Shown here piece after piece: positions 26,284 through 34,934 of a stretch of DNA of 64,000 bases. The notes beneath the pieces are model-generated. The model saw only the letters and a program-made list of their open reading frames with translations, searched no databases and was not told the origin of the DNA. The DNA is from CAYNWT01 sp964450955 (GTDB taxonomy: Bacteria; Planctomycetota; Planctomycetia; Planctomycetales; Planctomycetaceae): the NCBI GenBank assembly GCA_964450955.1, contig CAYVFI010000025.1, positions 1-64,000 of the forward strand, given 5' to 3'. The position numbers were made by a program, and so were the translations under genes. Positions within the stretch are counted from its first letter, which is position 1; each line of letters starts with the position of its first letter.

Positions 26284-26415
26284 GCGGTGGATGGGCAACG
26301 AGGCTTGCGTACCCTCTGCATGCTGCAAGGCGTGGCTGCTTTTTTGCTCGCCACAGCGACGGTCTGAGGCGATGTCTGTATCATTGGCCTGTTCTGACAC
26401 AAAACGGACAGAAGA

Positions 26416-28296
26416 ATGTCGCAGGAAACCAGTCACTATACCGTTCTGGCACGCCGCTTCCGGCCACAGCAGTTTGACGAAGTTGTCGGCCAACAGCACG
26501 TCGCCCAGTCGCTGCAAAACGCCATCCGCGCCGGGCGGGTTGCTCACGCTTACTTGTTCACGGGAGCCCGAGGTGTTGGCAAAACCTCCATGGCTCGCAT
26601 CCTGGCCAAGGCGCTCAACTGTCCGGACGCGACGGATGGAGTCCCCTGCAATAAGTGTGAAATCTGCAACGGAATTTCGTCCGGCAACGATGTGGATATC
26701 TCTGAGATCGACGGTGCGTCGAACCGTGGTATTGATGACATCCGTTCGCTGCGGGCCAACGTCAACGTCAAGTCGATGCGGACCAAGTACAAGGTCTACA
26801 TTGTGGACGAGGTCCACATGCTGACCCGAGAAGCGTTCAACGCGCTTCTGAAGACTTTGGAAGAACCGCCACCGGGCGTGAAGTTTGTGTTCTGCACGAC
26901 GGAACCGAATAAGGTTCCAGACACCATTCTATCTCGCTGCCAGCGGTTTGATTTCTCAAGCATCAACACCCAGCGCATCAGCGAACGGTTGATGGAAATT
27001 GCGGCGGCTGAGGGTGTCGAAGTTGAACCAGCGGCGGTCGAACTTGTTGCTCGCCGAGCGGCCGGTTCGATGCGAGATAGCCAATCGTTGTTTGACCAAC
27101 TGCTGGCGTTCGGGGGCGACAAGCTTACTGCCGCCGATGTCCACAAGTTGCTGGGAACGGCCGATGATGACCGGCTGATTTCTATCTTCTCCGCCATCAT
27201 CAAACGCGATACGGCTGGAGCGTTAAACGAGTTTGACAAAGCAGTCGAAGCTGGTGTGCAACCGGGCGAACTTATTAACCAACTACTTGCCTGCGGCCGT
27301 GACTTAATGGTTCTGACTGCCGGCGCGGAGTCGTTGGAACTCATCGGAATCTCAGAATCGAATCGCGCTCCGTTGACGGAGCTTGGTAGATCATGGGGTA
27401 TCGAAACCGTCATCGCCGCGCTGCAGATTTTGGGTGAGACTCGCGATCGACTCATGCGAACCACTCAGTCGCGAGCACTCGCGGAACTGGCAATCGTTCG
27501 GCTGGCAGTCCTGGAAGATCTTTCGCACATATCAGCGTTGTTGTCTGGCGGAGTCTCGGTTCCCGCCCAACCGGCTCAAAAAAAAACGGCTGACAACGTG
27601 ACAAACCAGGTCGTGGCTCCACCGCCACCTGCCGTCACACCCGCGCCGCAGCCCACATCTCCGGTGCCAGCACCGAAAGTCGAGGAGACGCCGACGGCCG
27701 TCGAACCAGCGACTGCCTCACCGCCGCCCGCACCAGTTCCTGCTCCAGCTCAGCCAGCTCCGGTCGCGGTTCCTTCCGCCCCGGTTTCCGTCGAACCAGC
27801 GGCCGCCATCGTGGCACCTTCTGCTCAGCCACCATCGAATCAGCAAGCGGAACCGGTCTTGACTGAACCGGCAAAAGTTGAACCAATCGAAGAGTCCAGC
27901 GAGCCAGTGGTCGAATTGGAGCCCGGAAACGAGTCTGCGTTCCACGCGCAACTTGTTGATAGCCTTAAAGATACGGCCAGAGACCATCTCAACACGGCTT
28001 CCCTAGCAATTTCCGGGCCAAATCAGGTAGCCCTCACATTTTCTAAGAGCTATCATTTCAGCAAGCAGTACTGCGAAAGGCCCGAGATTATGGGGCGTTT
28101 GCAGAAGGCCGCGTCCCGAATCGCAGGAAAGCCGGTTCATATCCGGATCGATTCGACGAACGAGCCAGCTGAAGCAGTGGGGGCCACCACCCCAGCACCA
28201 GAGCCGCAAAGAGCCATCTCGGCCGAAGACGACGCATACGTTCAGGAAGCGGTTGCGATTTTTCGGGCGACGGTGGTGAGAACCGACCGGCTTTAA
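26416..28296 (+). CDS. dnaX: DNA polymerase III subunit tau (gamma by frameshift)
   Basis: Clamp-loader ATPase of the replisome. 626 aa. Domain I has Walker A GARGVGKTS (~50-58), the four-Cys zinc module CPDATDGVPCNKCEIC, Walker B VDEVHML and the sensor-1 FCTTEPNKV. Domain III ends around residue 375. From ~385 a Pro/Ala-rich linker leads to a tau-specific C-terminal domain (~495-626). At 27578-27586 nine A residues are followed in the -1 frame by a stop, so a shorter gamma product of about 392 aa is expected. Next genes ybaB and recR form the classic dnaX-ybaB-recR cluster. Confidence 0.96.
   Translation: MSQETSHYTVLARRFRPQQFDEVVGQQHVAQSLQNAIRAGRVAHAYLFTGARGVGKTSMARILAKALNCPDATDGVPCNKCEICNGISSGNDVDISEIDGASNRGIDDIRSLRANVNVKSMRTKYKVYIVDEVHMLTREAFNALLKTLEEPPPGVKFVFCTTEPNKVPDTILSRCQRFDFSSINTQRISERLMEIAAAEGVEVEPAAVELVARRAAGSMRDSQSLFDQLLAFGGDKLTAADVHKLLGTADDDRLISIFSAIIKRDTAGALNEFDKAVEAGVQPGELINQLLACGRDLMVLTAGAESLELIGISESNRAPLTELGRSWGIETVIAALQILGETRDRLMRTTQSRALAELAIVRLAVLEDLSHISALLSGGVSVPAQPAQKKTADNVTNQVVAPPPPAVTPAPQPTSPVPAPKVEETPTAVEPATASPPPAPVPAPAQPAPVAVPSAPVSVEPAAAIVAPSAQPPSNQQAEPVLTEPAKVEPIEESSEPVVELEPGNESAFHAQLVDSLKDTARDHLNTASLAISGPNQVALTFSKSYHFSKQYCERPEIMGRLQKAASRIAGKPVHIRIDSTNEPAEAVGATTPAPEPQRAISAEDDAYVQEAVAIFRATVVRTDRL
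27578..27593 (+). promoter_or_regulatory. A9 slippery tract with -1 frame stop in dnaX
   Basis: The zero frame reads CAA AAA AAA ACG GCT. A -1 slip at the A9 run gives AAA AAC GGC TGA, a stop at 27591-27593. It lies at residues 388-391, exactly between domain III and the Pro-rich linker. A weak GTGGC/GCCAC stem-loop sits about 27 nt downstream. Thermus thermophilus dnaX also uses A9; E. coli uses A6G. Confidence 0.7.
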
Positions 28297-28356
28297 CGAA
28301 TCACATTTGGACATGCATAGCTCCGGGCTGCGCAAGTCCGCCGCACGGAGAAGACA

Positions 28357-28725
28357 ATGTTCAAGGGACTCGGCAACTTAGCTTCGCTTATGAAGCAAGC
28401 GCAGGAAATCTCATCCAAAATGGGTGCGGTGCAGGAACAGCTTGCGGATATCAAAGTCGAAGGTACCGCTGGCGGCGGTATGGTGACCGTTGAAGCCAAT
28501 GGGCATCAGAAGATCCTTTCGATGCGAATCGAACAAAGCCTTCTGGACGACAAAGACAAAGAGATGCTGGAAGACCTTGTTCTCGCCGCAACAAATCAGG
28601 CTCTTGAAAAAGCCAAGCAGGCGGCCGGCGAACAGATGAAGGGCCTAACCGGTGATGCAGACATCCCGGGTCTTGATGAAGCCTTAGAAAAATTCGGACT
28701 AGGCGGAGGACCAGGCGGGGCGTAA
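28357..28725 (+). CDS. ybaB: YbaB/EbfC nucleoid-associated protein
   Basis: 122 aa, a little longer than the usual ~105 because of a Gly-rich tail. FKGLGNLASLMKQAQEISSKM forms the dimer's helical arm, and the core has KVEGTAGGGMVTVEANGHQKILSMRI. Binds DNA as a tweezers-shaped dimer. GGAGAAG lies just before the ATG. Lies between dnaX and recR, its standard place. Confidence 0.93.
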   Translation: MFKGLGNLASLMKQAQEISSKMGAVQEQLADIKVEGTAGGGMVTVEANGHQKILSMRIEQSLLDDKDKEMLEDLVLAATNQALEKAKQAAGEQMKGLTGDADIPGLDEALEKFGLGGGPGGA

Positions 28726-28770
28726 CTAAACCCCGCTTTTCTCCAACGGCGTCAACACGGAAGCAACGCA

Positions 28771-29397
28771 GTGGCAAGTACATCTTTTGAAAGTAACGCT
28801 CACCCCTACGGGCCGACAGTCGGTCGGCTTGTGGATGAGTTCGCTCGATTGCCAGGCATTGGCCGCAAGACTGCCGAGCGGCTTACTCAGCACATTCTGA
28901 TGTGTTCTGAACAAGATGCGAACGCTCTGGCTGTCGCGATTCAAAACGTGAAGTCATCAGTCGGTCGTTGTTCTGTCTGCTTTAACCTGACTGAACAGGA
29001 AGTCTGCCGCATCTGCAACGATCCGCGTCGCGATCGGCAGTTGGTTTGTATTGTCGAACAGCCAAAAGACGCTGCGGCAATTGAAGCGTCCGGCGCATTC
29101 ATGGGCGTGTACCACGTTCTGGGAGGTAGAATTGCTCCACTGGATGGCATCGGTCCCGAAGACCTGACCATTCACGCCTTCATGAAACGCGTGCGTCAGG
29201 ATGAGGTTCAGGAAATCATCATGGCCACAAACCCAACTCTCGAAGGCGACGGAACCGCGCTTTACATCACGAATCTTCTGGATGGTAAGGGCATCAAAAT
29301 CACCCGGCTGGCAAGAGGCATTGCGTCCGGCAGTGTTCTTGAGTTCGCTAACCGAGAGATGCTTTCGGACGCGATGAGAGGCCGGCAGGAGTTTTAG
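28771..29397 (+). CDS. recR: Recombination protein RecR
   Basis: 208 aa from GTG 28771, of normal length (~200). Works with RecO to load RecA at gaps. The helix-hairpin-helix LPGIGRKTAERL (~21-32), the Cys4 zinc site CSVCFNLTEQEVCRIC, the Toprim domain with IVEQPKDAAAIEASGAF, and the Walker B-like end are intact. Separated from ybaB by 45 nt and followed by rpoN 47 nt on, so all four may be one transcript with dnaX. Confidence 0.95.
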   Translation: MASTSFESNAHPYGPTVGRLVDEFARLPGIGRKTAERLTQHILMCSEQDANALAVAIQNVKSSVGRCSVCFNLTEQEVCRICNDPRRDRQLVCIVEQPKDAAAIEASGAFMGVYHVLGGRIAPLDGIGPEDLTIHAFMKRVRQDEVQEIIMATNPTLEGDGTALYITNLLDGKGIKITRLARGIASGSVLEFANREMLSDAMRGRQEF

Positions 29398-29444
29398 ACA
29401 CACACCTGATTTGAAAGAGGGCAACACGTTCTACGAGTAATACG

Positions 29445-30923
29445 ATGCAGCTAAACATCTCACAACAAATGAAGATGAGCCAGCAAATGAAGCTGGCTCC
29501 GCGAATGATCCAGTCGATGGAGATTTTGCAGCTGCCTCTGCTCGCGCTTCAGGAACGCATCGAACAGGAACTCATCGACAACGTCACTCTCGAACGATCC
29601 GGAAAAGAAGGTGGCGAAGCAGAGAACACCGACGGCCCTCAATTGGAATCACCGACCACCACCGATGTGGCTCAAAAAGAATTGGTCGTTGGCGAGACGG
29701 ACAACAGCGAAGCCGACTTCGAACGGTTGATGGAGATCTCTTCGGAATGGTCCGAAGACAACGTCAGCGCTGGTTCCAAACCGTCTTCGAACCGCATTAG
29801 TGAAGACGGCGACCGCAAGCATGACGCGATGGCCAACATGGTCAATCGCCCGCAGTCTTTGCACGAGTACCTGCTGGAACAATTCGCGTTCTTCGACATT
29901 GCTCCCAACATGAGCGTGTTTGGTGAGTACCTCATCCACAATCTCGACGCGAACGGCCGCCTGCAAACATCACTGCCCGGTATCGTGGATGCCTCAGGCC
30001 ACGCCGTCACAATTGAAGAAGCCGAAGAAGTTCTGCGGCTCATCCAGCAACTGGAACCACGCGGTGTCGGCGCGCGAGACTACCGTGAGATGCTGCTGTT
30101 GCAGATTAACGATACGACACCATTCCGCGATGTCCTGCGGCCGCTGATTTCGGAACACCTGGAAGACATCGCCGGTAACCGACTGCCGCTGATTCAGCGG
30201 AAGACCGGCTACGATCTGGACACAATCAAAGTCGCGATCGAACAACTACAAACGTTGAACCCCTACCCCGGTCGTGGGTTCGAACAACGGCCCGTGCAAC
30301 GTGTTACTCCCGACCTTCGCGTTCAGAAGAACGACGAGGACAAGTACGTTGTCACGTTGATTGAAGAGTACATTCCAGAACTCCGGATTAGTCCCCGCTA
30401 CCACAAAATGCTGCGGGAAGATCCCAGCAAAGAAACCCGCGAGTGGATTAAGCGCAAGGTCGAATCGGCTCGCTGGCTCATCGAATCCATCGAACAGCGT
30501 TACTCAACGCTGAAGCGAGTTGCTCAGGCAATCGTTGATCACCAGACATCGTTTCTCGAGAACGGCCCCGAGCACATCGTCCCGCTGAAGATGCAGCAGA
30601 TCGCGGATGTCGTAAAAGTACACGTCACGACCGTGTCTCGTGCTGTTGATGATAAGTGGATTGAAACCCCCCGCGGCCTGTTCGCGCTCAAACGATTCTT
30701 CGGCGGCGGAACGCAGGCAGCTGATGGATCAGAAGTGGCTTGGGATATCATCCGAATCAAGCTGAAAGAGATCGTCGACGGCGAGGATAAGTCGAAGCCT
30801 TTAAGCGACGACGCACTGGTGGAAGCACTCGGCAAGCAGGGCTACAAACTGGCTCGCCGCACGATCACGAAGTACCGCAAGAACATGAACATCCCCAGTT
30901 CTCGCCAACGCCGCGAGTATTAG
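29445..30923 (+). CDS. rpoN: RNA polymerase sigma-54 factor
   Basis: 492 aa. Region I (QLNISQQMKMSQQMKLAPRM, then SMEILQLPLLALQERIEQEL) blocks open-complex formation until an AAA+ activator acts. The acidic linker (~50-130) is followed by the core-binding region and the DNA-binding domain with an HTH (VVKVHVTTVSRAVDDKWIETPRG) and the RpoN box (ARRTITKYRKNMNIP) near the end. Complete. No sigma-54 activator gene is in this window. Confidence 0.96.
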   Translation: MQLNISQQMKMSQQMKLAPRMIQSMEILQLPLLALQERIEQELIDNVTLERSGKEGGEAENTDGPQLESPTTTDVAQKELVVGETDNSEADFERLMEISSEWSEDNVSAGSKPSSNRISEDGDRKHDAMANMVNRPQSLHEYLLEQFAFFDIAPNMSVFGEYLIHNLDANGRLQTSLPGIVDASGHAVTIEEAEEVLRLIQQLEPRGVGARDYREMLLLQINDTTPFRDVLRPLISEHLEDIAGNRLPLIQRKTGYDLDTIKVAIEQLQTLNPYPGRGFEQRPVQRVTPDLRVQKNDEDKYVVTLIEEYIPELRISPRYHKMLREDPSKETREWIKRKVESARWLIESIEQRYSTLKRVAQAIVDHQTSFLENGPEHIVPLKMQQIADVVKVHVTTVSRAVDDKWIETPRGLFALKRFFGGGTQAADGSEVAWDIIRIKLKEIVDGEDKSKPLSDDALVEALGKQGYKLARRTITKYRKNMNIPSSRQRREY

Positions 30924-30950
30924 GGCAACGTCCCGTTGCATCGGTTGCGG
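30924..30950. repeat. Stop-proximal CAACGTCCCGTTGCATCGG motif, copy 3
   Basis: GGCAACGTCCCGTTGCATCGG directly follows the rpoN stop codon. It differs from the copy after rho by one base over the CAACGTCCC(A/G)TTGCATCGG core, and forms a perfect CAACG-TCC-CGTTG hairpin. Confidence 0.6.
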
Positions 30951-31059
30951 CAGCGGCGTTGGGAGGCTGTTGCTTGAGAGTAAGCGCACGTAGAAGCGCA
31001 TGTTGACTGGTGGCTTAGTCTTCAGATTTTTTGTGGAAGGAGTCATGGGTGGTGTTCGT

Positions 31060-31600
31060 CATCCTCGAGAGCAGTGGTTGTTGTGGATTACTGATCAGCA
31101 GTCGTCGGGGCGCCGAACAGCGATTGTGTCCGCACGATGGCCTGCCCATGCCGTTCATCGGGCGGAAACGAGCGAGCAGCTCGACTACATTCCGGACGTC
31201 ATGCAGGTGCTTGTCCACAGGCGAGCCGTCCATGCATGCCCGCAAAAGCAAGACGAAGCGAAGCTCATCACGGCTCCCAAACCGCCGCAGCCGATTGAAA
31301 AAGGACTCGTCTCGCCCGGCCTGCTCGCCGCAATGGTCGTCGGGAAATTTGGCGATCACCCGCCCGGTTATCGGCTCGAAGACATCCTCGCGCGACACGG
31401 CGTCGACATTCGTAGCAGCACGATTTACGACTGGTTCACCGGTGTTGCTGAAGCGGTTCGCCCGCTTTACGAACTCATGAAACAACGCGTGCTCGCCTCG
31501 CGAAGCATCCACACCGACGACACGCAGGTGAAGCTGATTGACCACTCGATCAGCGGGACCAGGCTGGCTCGGTTCTGGGTCCGCCGTTCAGCGATCGCCG
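31060..31600 (+). pseudogene. IS66-family transposase remnant
   Basis: The remaining part matches the middle of IS66 TnpC: SEQLDYIPDVMQVLVHRRAVHACP (zinc-binding region), PIEKGLVSPGLLAAMVVGKFGDHPPGYR, SSTIYDWFTGVAEAVRPL and the first catalytic Asp in SIHTDDTQVKLID. The N-terminal CPHDGLPMPF lies in a different frame, so a frameshift is present around 31160. Homology ends near 31590, losing the other catalytic residues. No terminal inverted repeats were seen. Non-functional. Confidence 0.8.
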
Positions 31601-31689
31601 ATGTACGCCCAGCCGACATGTCTTCGTTCCCGCTTCCACTTGGGACAAGAGTAGTCCATTTGACCCATGGCTCGAGTGAATCGGCGTAA

Positions 31690-32047
31690 AGTGTTGGCGG
31701 ATGGAGACGATCGATGCCCTTGATCCTTCCCTAGCAACATGTTCGGCGACCTTACTGCCGCTTCGATCATGGCGGCTGGTTCTTCCTGGTTCAGTGAGTG
31801 CCGTTCTCAGAACGCGACCCGACGTGGTGCAGGATCTTAACCTTCGGGTTCGAAGTAACAGCGCGCCGAATCACGGCCGTGTGACGGAGCTCGGCCAAGT
31901 GAGTGGGAGCCATACCCAATCCGACTTGCCATCATGGATCACAATCGCTGGCTTTAGGCCCTCAGAAGCTAATAAAACATAGTTGCCTTCACGTGGCCAG
32001 CTGAATACAATGATCATCCGCTGATTCAGGACTCGTTGGAGAACAGA
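31690..32047. other. Gene-free stretch downstream of the IS66 remnant
   Basis: No supported gene. The frame at 31701-31982 lacks a ribosome site and resembles no family. Probably eroded insertion-sequence DNA followed by the promoter of the secreted-protein operon. Confidence 0.5.
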
Positions 32048-33017
32048 ATGCTACTACAACTTTGCCTCGCATTTGCTATTTCCTTTGCCCCGCTCGACGA
32101 TGGTACCATTGAACTAAAACGGTGTGCCTGTCCCGATCCCCCGAATTTTCTGCCTGGTGAATACCGCCCGTCAATTCCGGCCGGTTTCCCGAGACTCGTC
32201 ACCGATCCCGAAGAATCTTTCTATGTTGATGAGTTTCCAGATAACGCCCGCAAGGACGTTCGCAGGTTTGCCCTTGCAGAAGATGGTTTTGCGAAAGCCA
32301 AAGCCCACGTAGGTATTAATGACGACAATAATATTGGGGAGACGTCGGGTTCCTCCTCAGCCAGTGCTTTTTTCATAGCGGAAAAGAGATGGCAATGGGT
32401 TCCAGAGACTGAAGNNNNNNNNNNNNNNNNNNNNNNNNNNNNNNNNNNNNNNNNNNNNNNNNNNNNNNNNNNNNNNNNNNNNNNNNNNNNNNNNNNNNNN
32501 NNNNNNNNNNNNNNCTGAAGCGGGTCTTGAAAAAGGTGATAACGGTCGTTCAATTGGTGTCAGTGGAGCCATCAATGTCACGCGAGTCTACGGACAGCCC
32601 ATCAAACGGAAGACAATCCCCATCCTAGGAGGGGGAGTTGTGAATATCGAAACCGACGCGAATGTGGTTATCCTTCGCAGGGCTGGTGCTGTGACGGCGT
32701 CAGCCTACGCGACCAGCAATGGTAACTATGGGCGTGCAACGTCAGAGGTTGAGTTGACGGTGGAGTTCATCAAGCCACAGTTGTTCCTTTGTAGCGAACG
32801 TGGCACTCCCCCGGATGGCCCTATCGAACCAGTACCTGATCCGATCGGGGATGAAGACGACGATGATGGAACCGGCGGCGGTGGAGATGATGGCGGGACC
32901 GGCGGCGGTGGAGATAATGGCGGGGTCGGCGGCGGTGGAGATGATGGCGGGACCGGCGGCGGTGGAGATAATGGCGGGGTCGGCGGCGGTGGAGATAATG
33001 GCGGGGTCGGTTCATGA
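32048..33017 (+). CDS. Secreted protein with C-terminal Gly/Asp tandem repeats (interrupted by an assembly gap)
   Basis: Start ATG 32048 (GGAGAAC upstream) gives a signal peptide (~1-17) and then an extracellular sequence with CACPDPPNFLPGEYRP. A 100-N gap (32415-32514) breaks the gene; its real length is unknown, and the downstream part reads in another frame only because of it. After the gap, a beta-rich domain (SIGVSGAINVTRVYG, then GGVVNIETDANVVIL) leads to an acidic stretch and five 9-residue GGGGD(D/N)GG(T/V) repeats. The stop overlaps the next start (ATGA). I assume one gene; two are possible. Unrecognised. Confidence 0.6.
32415..32514. other. Assembly gap (100 N)
   Basis: Exactly 100 N, the conventional filler for a gap of unknown size. 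It prevents reading through the secreted-protein gene. Confidence 0.99.
32874..33008 (+). repeat. Five 27-bp tandem repeats encoding GGGGD(D/N)GG(T/V)
   Basis: Five consecutive 27-nt units starting GGCGGCGGTGGAGAT; they alternate DD..T and DN..V (order DD-T, DN-V, DD-T, DN-V, DN-V). The near-identity at DNA level suggests recent expansion by slippage. Confidence 0.9.
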
Positions 33018-33256
33018 AGAAGCGATACCCCTATTCCGTTTGCTTGGGCATTGGTTTCCTTATTGCGGGTAGCGGCGCTTTTGCGACTTCCATACATCAA
33101 TCCGATCGGCCGGTGGAAATTGAAAATCTGCCGCCGGTCCCCTTTGAGCTGCTCCCAAGTGCAGAAATTCGAGAAGGAGTTGATTCATTATGGGCCGTAC
33201 CTCTGATGTTCCAGCAGGGACTCAATGACGATGCAATCGCCTATCCAGAGGAGTAA
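33014..33256 (+). CDS. Small secreted protein, 80 aa
   Basis: Signal peptide (~1-25: basic KKRYP, then a hydrophobic core, cleaved near GAFA). The mature ~55 residues are acidic and Pro-rich (VEIENLPPVPFELLPSAEIREGVD). No family recognised. Overlaps the previous gene by 4 nt and is followed at once by the next, so it is translationally coupled in a four-gene operon. Confidence 0.65.
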   Translation: MKKRYPYSVCLGIGFLIAGSGAFATSIHQSDRPVEIENLPPVPFELLPSAEIREGVDSLWAVPLMFQQGLNDDAIAYPEE

Positions 33257-33257
33257 T

Positions 33258-34934
33258 GTGAGAAGTTTCTTGCGGAGGCAATTCCTCCTGCCTTGGTTGG
33301 CGATACATATCCTGCTGCCCGTATGTAACGGGCAACAGGGTGAAAAAAAATTGCCGAGTCTAGGGCTAAAGAATACTGGGGCGGTTACGTTCAAGTATTG
33401 CCACATTGTTCGGATTCCGTCGGATGGTGCCACACTTGTCCACATTCTCGACTGCTACGTAGATCGGGAATTGATCGCCATTAGGTTCACTGATTCATTG
33501 CCACGTGGTGATCAGTCGCTTTGGCCCAAGAGTTGGTGCTCGATCCTACGGCTCGATTCCTCGGGGCTCTCACACCTTTCTCCGACCACGCGACGGGTAT
33601 CACCAGTCCAAACTCTTCCACTGCTAGGTACGGAACGACCACAAGAGCTCACCAGAACTTCCGGGTACTCGTTCCTTTCCTCTGCGTTCTCTGTCCGAGA
33701 TTCGCGGCACAACCATCGGGACCTGACTCGTCTGATCGAATCTACTGAGACGAGCGACCGAGTAAAAAAAATCTTTGGGGCAACTAACCGACTGTCAACC
33801 ATATCAGAAGCGGGGCGCAGAACCGGGGCCCCCACACGCAATACCCGGTATCGTTATCGGTCAAATGGTAGCTTGGAATTGATGCGTACGAAGCTTCACC
33901 CATATCCAATTGACTTGAGTCGGCAGGGATATTCACCTCCGAAAGTCCTTTGGCATTCCCCAGCTCGAAACGTGGAGGTTCACTTTTCCGATGCGCGAGG
34001 CTCGACGCCCCCGCAGAACGTAACTGTTAGCTTGCCTTGGACACGACGGTTACGACTCCCAATCCGTCAATCGATAGTGTTTGACGTGCGTCCCCACCCC
34101 CCCGAGGCAGTCCTCCAACTTCGTGGACGATATGAAGATAACAAACAACTAGCCGCGGCTCGAAATGCCCACTACATGTTATGCAGGTCGATTAAGAACG
34201 AGTTGAGTTCGGAACAGCGAAAAAAAGCCGCTGCCGTTGCTGAGCGACGGTTGGAGCAAACGAATGCAGCGTCAATGCCTCTCGGAACCCAGCTGTCAAA
34301 TTCGCTAGATGTGCTGTCATATTGGCGGAGTTCACTCGATGAATCTCGCGCTGCAGCTCACTTCACTGAGTACCTTGAAGTCATAGATTCGGTACTCCCC
34401 GATGGAATCAGCCTCCCACTTGGTTTCGATATTCTTCAGCTCTTCAAGGCCTCCAAGTATACGACGAGTTTCTATGATGAACACAGCACAAGAATTGTCA
34501 AACATGCAATCGGCTCGATTAACAGAACCCACCTCATTAACGAGCTATTGTTGTTAAGAGAGAATTGTTTTTTTCCAGCCACGTGCCTCCGTATTCTTCG
34601 AAAACTCCGTGCTCTGCCTGATCTATCTGCGGAAGAGAGGCTGGATATTGCATACCTAGAAGCGTCGCTAATGCCACTCTGCCTAAGCACACTTAAGGGC
34701 ATGAATACAAATTGGGATTGTGTGGCTCAGGAACTGCGGCTGCTGAAAGCCGAGGTCTTATCGGATCAGTTTCCGAAAATGTGCGAGGAAATAGTAATCC
34801 GTGCAAATGCTGCCGCTACCGACATGGACCCGGGGAGATTGAACCTAAGGAAAAGAATGATCGAGGAGATTTTATCTTGGTCCAAGGCTAGCGTTAAGCA
34901 GTGGAATGCCACCGGTAAGGGTAGGACTAACTAA
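33258..34934 (+). CDS. Secreted hypothetical protein, 558 aa
   Basis: GTG 33258 is preferred: GAGGAG lies 4-5 nt upstream, the start is 1 nt after the previous stop, and a clean signal peptide (RRQFLLPWLAIHILLPVCNGQ, of which ~20 residues are hydrophobic core) follows. An ATG at 33225 would overlap the previous gene. The mature protein has a beta-rich N-terminal half and an all-helical C-terminal half (~300-550, with EQRKKAAAVAERRLEQTNAA and helical-repeat spacing). No family recognised. Codon use is more AT-rich than in the neighbouring core genes. Confidence 0.65.
   Translation: MRSFLRRQFLLPWLAIHILLPVCNGQQGEKKLPSLGLKNTGAVTFKYCHIVRIPSDGATLVHILDCYVDRELIAIRFTDSLPRGDQSLWPKSWCSILRLDSSGLSHLSPTTRRVSPVQTLPLLGTERPQELTRTSGYSFLSSAFSVRDSRHNHRDLTRLIESTETSDRVKKIFGATNRLSTISEAGRRTGAPTRNTRYRYRSNGSLELMRTKLHPYPIDLSRQGYSPPKVLWHSPARNVEVHFSDARGSTPPQNVTVSLPWTRRLRLPIRQSIVFDVRPHPPEAVLQLRGRYEDNKQLAAARNAHYMLCRSIKNELSSEQRKKAAAVAERRLEQTNAASMPLGTQLSNSLDVLSYWRSSLDESRAAAHFTEYLEVIDSVLPDGISLPLGFDILQLFKASKYTTSFYDEHSTRIVKHAIGSINRTHLINELLLLRENCFFPATCLRILRKLRALPDLSAEERLDIAYLEASLMPLCLSTLKGMNTNWDCVAQELRLLKAEVLSDQFPKMCEEIVIRANAAATDMDPGRLNLRKRMIEEILSWSKASVKQWNATGKGRTN

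Noticed and set aside
26284..26415. Possible SRP RNA next to dnaX
   Set aside because: The conserved SRP helix 8 loop sequences are not present.
31015..31545. 176-aa minus frame over the IS66 remnant
   Set aside because: Shadow of the transposase remnant, whose plus-strand motifs are recognised.
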